A stretch of DNA of 64,000 nucleotides from JAMZMI01 sp049115715 (GTDB taxonomy: Bacteria > Bacteroidota > Bacteroidia > Cytophagales > Cyclobacteriaceae): the NCBI GenBank assembly GCA_049115715.1, contig JAGDZQ010000006.1, positions 124,001 to 188,000 on the forward strand, in the 5' to 3' direction. This document shows positions 16,724-26,006 of the stretch, piece after piece. The position numbers and the translations under genes are program-made. Below the pieces are notes generated by a model. That model did not search any database, was not told the origin of the DNA, and was given only the letters and a program-made list of their open reading frames with translations. Every line of letters starts with the position of its first letter. Position 1 is the first letter of the stretch.

Positions 16724-19636
16724 ATGGCAGAATATAATCACTCGAGTATTGAATCAAAATGGCAGGATTACTGGACTAAAAACCAGACTTACGAGGTATC
16801 CATTGATCAATCAAAACCTAAGTACTATGTGTTGGATATGTTTCCTTATCCTTCTGGTGCGGGGCTTCATGTGGGGCATCCTTTGGGATATATCGCTACG
16901 GATATTATCTCACGATACAAGAGGTTAAAAGGGTTCAATGTGCTTCACCCTATGGGTTTTGACGCATTTGGATTGCCTGCAGAGCAATATGCGATTCAGA
17001 CGGGACAGCATCCAGCGAAAACGACAGAGGAAAATATAACCAGATACAAAGAGCAACTCAAGAGGCTTGGGTTTTCTTTTGACTGGTCGAGAGAGTTTAG
17101 AACGAGTGAGCCTTCTTATTACAAATGGACGCAGTGGATATTCAAACAGATATTTAATAGTTGGTATAACAAGGAAGCGGATAAAGCGGAGCACATCGAT
17201 GCGCTGATTGCTAAGTTCGAATCTCAGGGAAATGGGGATGTAAATGCTGCTTGTGATGAAAACATCACAGCATTCACCGCAGATGACTGGAAGGGTTACT
17301 CTGAAGCTGAAAAACAGAAAATCTTACTTGGGTATAGATTGACTTTCATCGCGGAAACGACTGTGAACTGGTGCCCTGCTCTGGGGACGGTGCTATCTAA
17401 TGATGAGGTGAAAGATGGCTTTTCTGAAAGGGGCGGTCATCCGGTGATCAAAAAGACTATGCCGCAGTGGAATATGAGGATCACTGCTTATGCGGATCGA
17501 TTGCTGTCTGGGTTGGATAAAATTGATTGGCCGGATTCGATTAAAGATATGCAGCGCAACTGGATTGGTAAGTCTTTCGGTGCGGAGGTAGATTTTAGCG
17601 TAGAGAATTCTGATAAAAAAATAAAGGTATTTACCACTAGGATAGATACTATTTACGGCGTGTCAGTAATGGCAATTGCGCCAGAGTATGAATTGGTAGA
17701 TGAGCTGACCACACCGGAACAAAAAGTAGCCGTGGATGAATATGTAGCTGTAGCGAAGAACAGGTCTGAGCGAGACAGAATGAGTGATGTAAAGACGGTA
17801 TCGGGCGTTTTCACAGGGAGTTATGTAATCAATCCTTTCAATGATGAAAAGGTGCCGATCTACATTGCGGACTATGTGCTTGCAGGATATGGTACTGGCG
17901 CTGTAATGGGTGTGCCTAGTGGTGATCAAAGGGATTTTGATTTTGCAACTCACTTTGGCTTGGAGAAGCCTTTGATACTGGATGCTCAAAAAGTGTCGGA
18001 TACTGAGGCTGATGCTACCAAGGAAGGTAAATATATCAACTCTGGTATCTTGAATGGTTTGGCCTTTGCGGAAGCAACTGAAAAGGCTTTGCAATTTGTA
18101 GAGGAGAAGGGAATTGGTCAGCGAAAGGTTAATTACAAAATCAGAGATGCGGTGTATGGTCGTCAGCGTTATTGGGGTGAGCCGTTTCCTGTTTATTATA
18201 AGGATGGCGTACCTCATTTGCTAGAGGAAAATGAGCTTCCGCTCAATCTCCCTGATGTAGATAAATTTTTACCTACCGAGGATGGCGAGCCTCCTTTGGG
18301 GCGTGCCGAGGGTTTCAAAACCTCCGATGGACATCCGTATGAGTTGACTACTATGCCTGGCTGGGCGGGCTCTAGCTGGTATTTTTTCAGATACATGGAT
18401 CCTCAAAACGATTCTGAATTTGTAGGTGAAGAGGCTTTGAAATATTGGCAGGATGTAGATTTCTACATGGGGGGATCGGAACATGCTACGGGTCACCTAC
18501 TCTACTCGCGCTTCTGGACCAAGTTTCTCTATGATATGGGCTATATCAAGGTAGATGAATATGCCAAAAAGTTGGTGAATCAGGGGATGATAACTGGAAA
18601 TAGCGCATTAGTAAATTATGCTATTGTTGATTATGCGAATAGAAACGAAGTTGGAGAACTAAATAGTGATAGTAGAAAAATAGCCATAGAGGTACCTCGC
18701 CCAGAGATAATCTATATTTCGTCCGATGTTTTAAAAGATCTAACATTTTCTATTGAAACATGGATTCGAAACAAATACACGTTATCTGAAAGTATAAGCC
18801 TTAATGTTAGGCTAAGTATGGTGCACGCTGATATTAGTATGATTGACTTATCAGATAATTTAGATATTGAAAAATTTAAGCAATGGAAAGGCATTTCTAA
18901 TCAGGCTCATTTTATCTATTCCGAGAGTTTCAAGTGCTCCAGAGAAATCGAAAAAATGTCCAAGTCAAAATTCAATGTCGTTAACCCGGACGAGCTTGTA
19001 GAGCGATATGGAGCAGATACATTAAGAATGTATGAAATGTTCCTTGGTCCGATTGAGCAAAGTAAGCCTTGGAATACGAATGGTATTGAGGGGGTTTATA
19101 AGTTTTTGAGGAAGTTCTGGGGCTTGTTTCATAATAAGGCTGGGGAGTTTCAAGTTTCTGAGGATCAGCCTTCCGCAGCTGAATTGAAGGTTCTGCATGG
19201 TACGATTAAGAAGATCGAGGATGATGTAACGCGACTATCTCTCAATACATCTGTTAGTAATTTCATGATCGCCACAAATGAACTTGGCGCATTGAAATGC
19301 AACAAAAAAACTGTACTGGAACCGTTTGTGATATTATTGGCTTCCTATGCTCCTCACCTTGCGGAAGAACTTTGGAATCAACTGGGACATAGTGAAACGG
19401 TGTTTGATGCTTCGTTTCCTTCTTTTGATGAGAAGTACCTCAAAGAGGAAAGCAAAGAATATCCGATCATGATCAATGGCAAAATGAGGGCTAAAATCTC
19501 CTTTGCTTCTGATACTCCTAAAGATGAGATGGAAAAGGCTGTGATTGAAAATGAGTTGGTTCAAAAGTGGCTAGAGGGCAAGGCTCCCAAGAAGATCATT
19601 ATCGTTCCTAATAAGATTGTGAACGTGGTTGCGTGA
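16724..19636 (+). CDS. leuS: Leucyl-tRNA synthetase
   Basis: 970 residues, about 110 longer than the E. coli enzyme. It charges tRNA-Leu. The HIGH motif is HVGH at residues 49-52, the editing (CP1) domain contains the TTRIDTIYGV and GTGAVMGVPSGDQRDFDFA elements, and KMSKS starts at residue 744, followed by the anticodon-binding domain. Two segments are expanded: residues 150-205, as I recall for other Bacteroidota enzymes, and about 122 residues between NQGMI (622) and KMSKS, against about 45 in E. coli. The latter stretch (roughly 18600-18945) is visibly richer in A and T than its surroundings, which suggests faster divergence or acquisition. The frame is intact, so the enzyme should be functional. 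Confidence 0.97.
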   Translation: MAEYNHSSIESKWQDYWTKNQTYEVSIDQSKPKYYVLDMFPYPSGAGLHVGHPLGYIATDIISRYKRLKGFNVLHPMGFDAFGLPAEQYAIQTGQHPAKTTEENITRYKEQLKRLGFSFDWSREFRTSEPSYYKWTQWIFKQIFNSWYNKEADKAEHIDALIAKFESQGNGDVNAACDENITAFTADDWKGYSEAEKQKILLGYRLTFIAETTVNWCPALGTVLSNDEVKDGFSERGGHPVIKKTMPQWNMRITAYADRLLSGLDKIDWPDSIKDMQRNWIGKSFGAEVDFSVENSDKKIKVFTTRIDTIYGVSVMAIAPEYELVDELTTPEQKVAVDEYVAVAKNRSERDRMSDVKTVSGVFTGSYVINPFNDEKVPIYIADYVLAGYGTGAVMGVPSGDQRDFDFATHFGLEKPLILDAQKVSDTEADATKEGKYINSGILNGLAFAEATEKALQFVEEKGIGQRKVNYKIRDAVYGRQRYWGEPFPVYYKDGVPHLLEENELPLNLPDVDKFLPTEDGEPPLGRAEGFKTSDGHPYELTTMPGWAGSSWYFFRYMDPQNDSEFVGEEALKYWQDVDFYMGGSEHATGHLLYSRFWTKFLYDMGYIKVDEYAKKLVNQGMITGNSALVNYAIVDYANRNEVGELNSDSRKIAIEVPRPEIIYISSDVLKDLTFSIETWIRNKYTLSESISLNVRLSMVHADISMIDLSDNLDIEKFKQWKGISNQAHFIYSESFKCSREIEKMSKSKFNVVNPDELVERYGADTLRMYEMFLGPIEQSKPWNTNGIEGVYKFLRKFWGLFHNKAGEFQVSEDQPSAAELKVLHGTIKKIEDDVTRLSLNTSVSNFMIATNELGALKCNKKTVLEPFVILLASYAPHLAEELWNQLGHSETVFDASFPSFDEKYLKEESKEYPIMINGKMRAKISFASDTPKDEMEKAVIENELVQKWLEGKAPKKIIIVPNKIVNVVA

Positions 19637-19673
19637 TAATCACGAAGCTTTGGGTTATAAATCGTTTTGCAAG

Positions 19674-19702
19674 TAAGAGGGTGTTTCAAAAACGCCCTCT
19701 TA
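19674..19702. terminator. Strong hairpin after leuS, possible terminator
   Basis: TAAGAGGGTGTTT pairs with AAACGCCCTCTTA through a very short loop with one G-T wobble, 38 bp after the leuS stop and between convergent leuS and corA. No long T-run follows on either strand, so termination is plausible but not certain. Confidence 0.5.
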
Positions 19703-19746
19703 GATCGAGCGTATTGAAACCTTATTAGAAATGCTATAAGTGGACA

Positions 19747-19768
19747 TTTCGACAAGCTCAATGTGTCA
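19747..19768. repeat. Second partial copy of the palindrome arm at 6774-6795
   Basis: This 22-bp stretch begins TTTCGACAAGCTCAATG and differs from 6774-6795 at three positions. It lies between convergent leuS and corA, 45 bp after the hairpin. No full second arm is visible, although GACAT and ATGTGTC give a small local inverted repeat. Confidence 0.45.
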
Positions 19769-19864
19769 CACCTGACAGTTTTATCGCTTTTGAGGCACTT
19801 TGTTATTAATTGGTAGAATCAAAAACTCACTTAAAATAGAAGTGGTATTTCTTAATGAGTTGAC

Positions 19865-20836
19865 TTACAACCAATTTTTCTTTTTGAGGATGTAGAAAAT
19901 AGTTCCCGCAACTAAAAGCATAAGGCCGAGTACCGAAAAATAGCCATATCTCCAGTGTAGCTCTGGCATAGCTTCAAAGTTCATACCGTATATACCTGCA
20001 AGAAAAGTCATTGGAATGAATATCGCGGATACGATTGTGAGTGTTTTCATCACTCTGTTCATTTCATTACTTTGGTTGGTCTGATGCAAATCCATGATGT
20101 CTCGAAGCATCTCTCTGGAGGTATCGCAAAACGATAGAATGTACCTGACTTGATCTTGCAAATCATGTAGATAGGCGTTGTTGGCTTTCTTAAGGTATTG
20201 CTCGCCTTCCGTCTTCATTGAAGTAATGGCATCAAGAAGTGGAATAGCGTATCTCCGGATCATGTTTACCTTTCTCTTGATGGTGATGACATCTTGCATG
20301 ACGTCATAGTTATTGTCAGTCAAGAGGTTATCTTCCATTTCTTCGATTTTTGTCCTCAATCGCTCTGCAATATGAGAGTAGTTGGAAACTATCGAGCTGA
20401 TGATCTGATAGAATAGATAATCTACTTTGTGATTTCGAATGACCCCTCTCCCATGACTTATCTTCTCTCTTAGATCGTCAAACACATCTCCAGGGATGCC
20501 TTCTTGATAAGTGATTAACACGTCCTTTTTTAAAGTAATACTGACCTTTTCCTGACTTATGGTGTCGTCATCTTCCCATTTCAGCATATTGGCTGAAAAG
20601 AAAATGTATTCGTCAAAAACTTCAAACTTGGGAAGTAGCTCAAGCGTGACTATATCATCAACAGTGAGTGTATGAATATCAAAATTAGAGGTGATTTCTT
20701 GGAGTGTCTCTCTTTCCAGTCCTTCTTTGTCTATCCAGGTGATGTGACTTGATTTGACCAATCGAAGCGCTTCGGCGGCTTTCAGGTTTTCTTCTACAAA
20801 ATACTTGCTTTTGTTATACTGAATAAGGGTGATCAT
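19865..20836 (-). CDS. corA: CorA family magnesium/cobalt transporter
   Basis: 323 residues. An N-terminal cytoplasmic alpha/beta domain and long helices precede two C-terminal membrane segments. The selectivity motif YGMNFEAMPE begins about residue 283, directly after the first segment (VSAIFIPMTFLAGI), and the protein ends with the basic KKKNWL. It would form a pentameric channel that takes up Mg2+ and possibly Co2+ or Ni2+. It is convergent with leuS; the SDR gene upstream on the same strand is 120 bp away. Confidence 0.95.
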   Translation of the reverse strand: MITLIQYNKSKYFVEENLKAAEALRLVKSSHITWIDKEGLERETLQEITSNFDIHTLTVDDIVTLELLPKFEVFDEYIFFSANMLKWEDDDTISQEKVSITLKKDVLITYQEGIPGDVFDDLREKISHGRGVIRNHKVDYLFYQIISSIVSNYSHIAERLRTKIEEMEDNLLTDNNYDVMQDVITIKRKVNMIRRYAIPLLDAITSMKTEGEQYLKKANNAYLHDLQDQVRYILSFCDTSREMLRDIMDLHQTNQSNEMNRVMKTLTIVSAIFIPMTFLAGIYGMNFEAMPELHWRYGYFSVLGLMLLVAGTIFYILKKKNWL

Positions 20837-20956
20837 CTGGGTAATGCTTTCTTGAGGTAAAATCAGAATTCAATTTAAAGTGAATATTGAATATCAAACG
20901 AGTAAAATCAAATTTACCCCACAGAAAGATTGATGATTACGATAAGAAAGAAGTGC

Positions 20957-21790
20957 TTATTTCGATTGCTTATAAAAAGGAGAATCTGCTTTTTTGGACA
21001 TGACTTTGAAAACCATTTTATCCATAAACGAAGGAAAAAACTTACCTACTCCTATTGCTAGCTTGCCTTGGGTTGTTAAGATTAAATCTCGTTTCTTTTT
21101 GATCATGGAGTTGTAGACCTTTCGAGCAACTGTCTCTGCACTCATCATCTTAGATTCGTTGAGTTTGGTTTCGCCCTGCTCGTTTCCATCGGGCATGATT
21201 GCAGAACCACGCATGTTGGTTTGGGTAAATCCGGGACAAACCACCATTACATGTATATCCTTTGGCTTAAGTTCCATTCTAAGTGACTCAAGAAAGCCTT
21301 CAAAAGCATATTTAGAGGCTGCATAGGCTGTCCTCGCTGGAGTTGCGCGTCTTCCATTGATAGAAGAAACACCGATGATACTTCCCTTGGTTAGCGTTAT
21401 ATACTTGAGTGCATGCTTAATCAATGAAACTGGCCCAGAGAAATTGATTGCCATGATTTTATCAAAGACTTCAAGCTCAATATCTTCGAATAGCACCCTC
21501 ATCGAAATACCTGCATTGCAAATAAGTACATCGAGTCTTCCAAACGCACTTATGGTTTCCTGAATCAGGGTCTGATTATCTTGATTAGAGGCAGCATCCA
21601 ATTTTAATCCCAAATGCTTAATGCTCTTTGATTTTAGTTTTTTCGAAACAGCATCAATTTTATTTTGATCTCTACCTGTAAAAACAATGGTATATCCTGC
21701 CCGACCGTATTTCAAACACAAAGCTTTTCCAATCCCGTCCGAACCTCCTGTGATGATTGCAACTTTATTGTTGCTTGCTTTTCCCTCCAT
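20957..21790 (-). CDS. Short-chain dehydrogenase/reductase
   Basis: 277 residues of the classical SDR type, with a Rossmann fold binding NAD(P)H. The cofactor motif is TGGSDGIGKAL near residue 14, the NAG motif is CNAGIS, and the catalytic Ser-Tyr-Lys lie in GVSSINGRR and YAASKYAFEG. The C-terminus has a basic, hydrophobic stretch (VGKFFPSFMDKMVFKVMSKKA), as in DltE-like and dehydrogenase/reductase 7-like members that contact membranes. The substrate is unknown. It is divergent from the acyltransferase gene at 21942. Confidence 0.9.
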   Translation of the reverse strand: MEGKASNNKVAIITGGSDGIGKALCLKYGRAGYTIVFTGRDQNKIDAVSKKLKSKSIKHLGLKLDAASNQDNQTLIQETISAFGRLDVLICNAGISMRVLFEDIELEVFDKIMAINFSGPVSLIKHALKYITLTKGSIIGVSSINGRRATPARTAYAASKYAFEGFLESLRMELKPKDIHVMVVCPGFTQTNMRGSAIMPDGNEQGETKLNESKMMSAETVARKVYNSMIKKKRDLILTTQGKLAIGVGKFFPSFMDKMVFKVMSKKADSPFYKQSK

Positions 21791-21941
21791 AATTGAAGTG
21801 CAAAGCTATTAGAAATCCTGATTTTAGCTTTAATAATGTTTTAGGAGAATTTTATAAAGTGGAGTGCTATCAATATTTGATAAGTGGATAAAAACATTTC
21901 ATTATCCAACGTATCTTAATCACCTCATAACCGCAACTATA

Positions 21942-23123
21942 ATGTCCTCCAATCTTAACCAACAATCACGCATTACTTCCATAGACCTGCTACGCGGAAT
22001 AGTTATGATTATAATGGCTCTTGATCACGTGCGAGATTACTTTCACAATGAGGCTTTTCTGTACAATCCTTTAGATCTCACGCAAACAAGTACACCTATT
22101 TTCCTGACGAGATTTATCACTCACTTTTGCGCACCTGTATTCGTTTTTCTTGCCGGTACTTCTGCTTATTTTGTTGGTAGAAAGAAGGGTGTTAAAGATC
22201 TCTCGATTTGGTTGTTAAAGCGAGGTATATGGTTAGTTATCGTTGAAATTACCATTATCAAATTTGGCTGGATGTTTAAGCTAGATTTTTCTTTGGTGGT
22301 GCTTCAAGTTATCTGGGTGTTGGGAATATCTATGGTTTTTCTAGCTGCTTTTATTCATATTCCCAAGAAACTTGCCATTGCAGTTTGTTTAATTTTTGTG
22401 TTTAGTCACAATGCATTCGACGAATTCCAGCCTTCTGATTCTTTCTCTACGATATGGGCTTTTCTCCATCAATTTAAGGTTGTTTCTGTTGGAGAGATCA
22501 ATGTATTCGTAGGCTATCCTATTATTCCTTGGATATTCGTAATGCCTCTTGGTTATCACTTTGGTAGATTTTATAATAGTGATGTTTCTACTGAGATAAG
22601 AAGGAAGAGACTTAGGCAAATTGGATTTACTACCATCTTACTTTTCGTGATACTTAGATCTTCTAATCTCCATGGTGATCCGGTTGCATGGAGTACGCAA
22701 GAGTCGACAATATTTACAATGCTCTCTTTTATAAACGTGTTTAAGTACCCTCCTTCCTTGCTTTACCTGCTTGTTACCATTGGGCCTGCAATTCTGCTTT
22801 TGGGGTTTTCAGAAAACTGGAATGGACGAATATCAAAACCTATTATTACTATCGGCAGAGTACCTATGTTTTATTATATCATTCATATCTATATTATTCA
22901 TGCTGCAGCTGTAGTGGCGGCTTTGCTTACAGGTTATAGCATATCTAATATGATTATAGATGTGTGGATTACAGAGCAACCGGAGCTCAAAGGATATGGG
23001 TTTGACCTTTGGGTAGTGTATCTGATTTGGGTGGTTTTGCTAACTGTACTCTATCCCATGAGTAAATGGTACGAAAACTACAAAAGGAATAATAGGGATA
23101 AATGGTGGCTAAGTTATTTTTAA
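21942..23123 (+). CDS. DUF1624/heparan-alpha-glucosaminide acetyltransferase-like membrane protein
   Basis: 393 residues from ATG 21942, chosen because QSRITSIDLLRGIVMIIMALDHVRDYF is the conserved beginning of this family; the in-frame start at 21864 adds a segment unlike relatives. Roughly ten membrane helices follow. The RG and DH residues of the first helix are the marks of the acyltransferase-3/DUF1624/DUF5009 superfamily, which moves acetyl groups across the membrane onto sugars. The actual acceptor is unknown. The next gene begins 103 bp downstream. Confidence 0.85.
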   Translation: MSSNLNQQSRITSIDLLRGIVMIIMALDHVRDYFHNEAFLYNPLDLTQTSTPIFLTRFITHFCAPVFVFLAGTSAYFVGRKKGVKDLSIWLLKRGIWLVIVEITIIKFGWMFKLDFSLVVLQVIWVLGISMVFLAAFIHIPKKLAIAVCLIFVFSHNAFDEFQPSDSFSTIWAFLHQFKVVSVGEINVFVGYPIIPWIFVMPLGYHFGRFYNSDVSTEIRRKRLRQIGFTTILLFVILRSSNLHGDPVAWSTQESTIFTMLSFINVFKYPPSLLYLLVTIGPAILLLGFSENWNGRISKPIITIGRVPMFYYIIHIYIIHAAAVVAALLTGYSISNMIIDVWITEQPELKGYGFDLWVVYLIWVVLLTVLYPMSKWYENYKRNNRDKWWLSYF

Positions 23124-23138
23124 TAATTAATCCAATAT

Positions 23139-23164
23139 CAAAACATGACTTAAATCAGGTTTTG
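23139..23164. promoter_or_regulatory. Imperfect palindrome before the SLC13 transporter gene
   Basis: CAAAACATGA and TCAGGTTTTG form 10-bp arms with one mismatch around a 6-bp spacer, 62 bp before the transporter start. It could be an operator for the transporter-kinase unit or the 3' end hairpin of the acyltransferase transcript; no T-run follows. Confidence 0.3.
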
Positions 23165-23226
23165 ACCTTTTATTAGCGTAAACCATAGTGAGTCTATAAG
23201 CGTGACCTTTGCCAAAAATTAAAGCA

Positions 23227-24651
23227 ATGAATATGAGTAAGTCATTAAGGCTTATTATTCCAATTGGAATTCCACTACTAATACTTTTACTTCCGACATC
23301 CATATTTGCAATGCCGGGCATGACCGTGGTTGAGCATCGAGTCATTGCCATTTTCTTCTTTGCGGCTCTTTTCTGGATTCTTGAGCCCATCCCTATTTAT
23401 GCAACTTCTCTTGTTATCATCTTTCTAGAATTGGTATTGATCTCTTCCAAAGGGCTCAAGTTTTTAACACAAGTGACCGATTCTCAAGAGCTGGGAATAC
23501 TCATTAACTATAAAGACATCATTGGCACATTTGCTTCTCCAATTATTATACTCTTTTTGGGAGGCTTCTTTTTGGCGATGGCTGCAACAAAATACAGGTT
23601 GGATCAAAACCTTGCTAAGCTTCTACTCAAGCCATTTGGACAAAACCCAAAGTTTGTGATGATGGGCATGATGATAATAACGGCCATATTCTCAATGTTT
23701 ATGAGCAATACAGCGACAACAGCTATGATGCTGTCGATTTTAGCTCCGGTAATGACCCTCTTCCTTCCCGGTGATACAGGTAAAATCGCGTTTATGCTAT
23801 CTATTCCCGTTGCTGCAAATATCGGTGGTATAGGAACACCGATAGGAACTCCTCCCAACGCTGTTGCATTGAAATATCTTACTGGCGAAAATGTAATTTC
23901 ATTTGGTCAATGGATGACTTTTTCCATACCATATGTAATCATCCTATTGCTAATTGGGTGGCTTTTGTTATTGATTTTTTATCCAATAAAGACAGAGAAA
24001 ATACAACTAACGATTAAAGGATCATGGATCAAGACCACCAAGGCATACATCGTTTATGTCACATTTGGATTGACTATTCTTCTTTGGCTCACTGATTTCA
24101 TACATGGAATGAATGCTTACATAGTGGCTATGATTCCCATTGCGATTTTTTCCAGTTTGGGTATTATCACTAAAAATGATCTCAAAAACATAAGTTGGGA
24201 TGTACTTTGGCTTGTTTCTGGCGGCATAGCATTGGGACTGGCACTGGATCAAAGTGGACTAGCACAGCGATTGATAGCAGCTATACCGTTCGGTTCTCTT
24301 CATCCTATTTTTATTATTGGTCTCATTACGTTGGTAGCTGCGACTATGGCCAACTTTATGTCAAACACAGCCACAGCCAACCTGCTGCTACCGCTGGTGG
24401 CTGCATTGGGAGTTTCTCTCTCTGGAATGGCTTCTTATGGGGGGAGTCAAATGATGATTATAGCAGTAACAATTTCTTGCTCTATGGGGATGGCATTGCC
24501 AATAAGTACACCACCAAACGCATTAGCATTTGCTACAGGCGCGCTAGAGACAAAGCATATGGCTAAACCAGGAGTTGTTATTGCGCTTATTGGTTTGACT
24601 TTGAACTATGCATTGATGTACTTCCTCAACCTTTCAGGATTTTTTAATTGA
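23227..24651 (+). CDS. SLC13/DASS family sodium-anion symporter
   Basis: 474 residues with about eleven membrane segments. Both Ser-Asn-Thr motifs that bind Na+ and the carboxylate in DASS carriers are present: FMSNTATTAMM and FMSNTATANLLL, each followed by a Pro-rich loop (GIGTPIGTPPNAVALKY and PISTPPNALAFATG). The family imports dicarboxylates, citrate, sulfate or phosphate with Na+. ATG at 23227 or 23233 is preferred to an upstream TTG. The kinase gene starts within 7 bp of the stop codon, so the two are co-translated or at least co-transcribed. That arrangement suggests the carrier works as, or with, a sensor. Confidence 0.9.
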   Translation: MNMSKSLRLIIPIGIPLLILLLPTSIFAMPGMTVVEHRVIAIFFFAALFWILEPIPIYATSLVIIFLELVLISSKGLKFLTQVTDSQELGILINYKDIIGTFASPIIILFLGGFFLAMAATKYRLDQNLAKLLLKPFGQNPKFVMMGMMIITAIFSMFMSNTATTAMMLSILAPVMTLFLPGDTGKIAFMLSIPVAANIGGIGTPIGTPPNAVALKYLTGENVISFGQWMTFSIPYVIILLLIGWLLLLIFYPIKTEKIQLTIKGSWIKTTKAYIVYVTFGLTILLWLTDFIHGMNAYIVAMIPIAIFSSLGIITKNDLKNISWDVLWLVSGGIALGLALDQSGLAQRLIAAIPFGSLHPIFIIGLITLVAATMANFMSNTATANLLLPLVAALGVSLSGMASYGGSQMMIIAVTISCSMGMALPISTPPNALAFATGALETKHMAKPGVVIALIGLTLNYALMYFLNLSGFFN

Positions 24652-24658
24652 GTTGAAA

Positions 24659-26005
24659 ATGATAGAAGCAATTGATTTTAAATGGATTAAGGATAACTAC
24701 TTCTCCAAACCAGAGAAGACGATTCGTTTGAAAAAAGGAGAGATTCTGATTGATTATCATAAGCACAACTCAAAGCTGTTTCTAGTCTTGGAAGGGAAGT
24801 TCTTTGGTTTTCTTGAGGACAAAAAATTTGAAGATTATCCCATTTTCGAGGCGTCAAAGAATAAATTCATAGGAGTATATAGCTACTTCTCAAGGGAAAA
24901 CCTGAGTTACTCAAGAGTAGTGGCGGAAGAAGATGCAGTGGTAGCTTACTACGATAAAGCATTACTAGATCATGATAGCAAGGAGCTGGAGAGACTTATG
25001 CCGTTCCTTATGTCAGTAGTTGTAAACGAATTATACGCACGGCAGCATTTTGCTCGCAAGATGGCAGAAGAAAAACAGCAAGATGTAAATAAGCTAATGA
25101 AAGCCGAGAAAATGGCAACTCTTGGGCAAATGGCTGCAGGACTGGCCCATGAGTTAAACAACTCAATTGGAGTGATAAATAGCAACCTAACATCGCTAAT
25201 TGGTTTCATCACGGAAAACCTCAAAAAGAATAAGGACAAAACGATCGACTTCTTCCTTAATGGGTTGGATAACGGAAATGGAATATCAACTTTGGAGGCC
25301 AGAAACCGTAAGTCTCAATTAGAGAAGAAGTTCAAAAAACTTGATCAGGTACAAGTCAAACGCCTTTCTAAAACCAATATTGACACTGACGAGCTGATCG
25401 ATTATCTAGAAGAAGACTTCAGCAAGATTGAAGAGGTTCTAGAACAATGGAAATTAGGACGCATGCTTCATGATACTATGGTAGCTGCCAGACACTCGGG
25501 TCATGTGGTCAAATCGGTCAAGCAACTGGGAGTAAGTCAGCATCTCTGGAGCAAGCATGTTGATGTTAACGAAAGCATAAGAGAGGCGCTGATCATTACG
25601 CAGAACCTCACAAAACGGGTTAAGACAAACATAAACCTGCAGGAGCTCCCTCCTATTCAAGCGTGCTTGGGAGGGTTAACTCAAGTTTGGATCAACCTGA
25701 TTAAAAATGCCATTGAAAGCATGATTCACGGAAAGTCTGAATCACCTCAGCTTCAAATAACTAGTCAGACAATTGATGGATTTATTCAAGTAGAAGTGTC
25801 TGACAATGGACCTGGGATTCCAGAAGAGATTTTATTTAAGATATTCGAACCCAGTTTCACTACCAAGGTGGATGGACTTTCATTTGGCCTTGGGCTAGGA
25901 TTATCTATCGTCCAGAAAATCATAACAGAGCATGATAGTACCATAGAGGTAGAGAGTCAGTTCCGTAAGACTGTCTTTGTTATAAAAATACCCTTAACGC
26001 ATTAG
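24659..26005 (+). CDS. Soluble histidine kinase with CRP-like N-terminal domain
   Basis: 448 residues without a membrane segment. Residues 1-130 resemble a cyclic-nucleotide-binding (CRP-like) beta roll (IRLKKGEILIDYHKHNSKLFLVLEGKFFGFL). After a helix, the phospho-accepting His is near residue 164 in GLAHELNNSIG, and the ATPase domain has the N box WINLIKNAIESM, DNGPGIP and FGLGLGLSIV. The middle region (170-280) is a long charged helix-rich insert. It should autophosphorylate and pass phosphate to the receiver encoded next, only 1 bp away. TTG at 24653 is an alternative start. Since it lacks its own transmembrane sensor, input may come from the SLC13 carrier encoded just upstream or from a small ligand. 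Confidence 0.9.
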   Translation: MIEAIDFKWIKDNYFSKPEKTIRLKKGEILIDYHKHNSKLFLVLEGKFFGFLEDKKFEDYPIFEASKNKFIGVYSYFSRENLSYSRVVAEEDAVVAYYDKALLDHDSKELERLMPFLMSVVVNELYARQHFARKMAEEKQQDVNKLMKAEKMATLGQMAAGLAHELNNSIGVINSNLTSLIGFITENLKKNKDKTIDFFLNGLDNGNGISTLEARNRKSQLEKKFKKLDQVQVKRLSKTNIDTDELIDYLEEDFSKIEEVLEQWKLGRMLHDTMVAARHSGHVVKSVKQLGVSQHLWSKHVDVNESIREALIITQNLTKRVKTNINLQELPPIQACLGGLTQVWINLIKNAIESMIHGKSESPQLQITSQTIDGFIQVEVSDNGPGIPEEILFKIFEPSFTTKVDGLSFGLGLGLSIVQKIITEHDSTIEVESQFRKTVFVIKIPLTH

Positions 26006-26006
26006 C

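Noticed and set aside
18600..18950. Intein or inserted gene within leuS
   Set aside because: No Cys/Ser start or His-Asn end of a splicing domain; the stretch is continuous with conserved sequence on both sides, so an enlarged insertion fits better.
19674..19702. Hairpin as a small RNA
   Set aside because: No promoter-like element precedes it and it lies between convergent genes, so an end-of-transcript hairpin is simpler.
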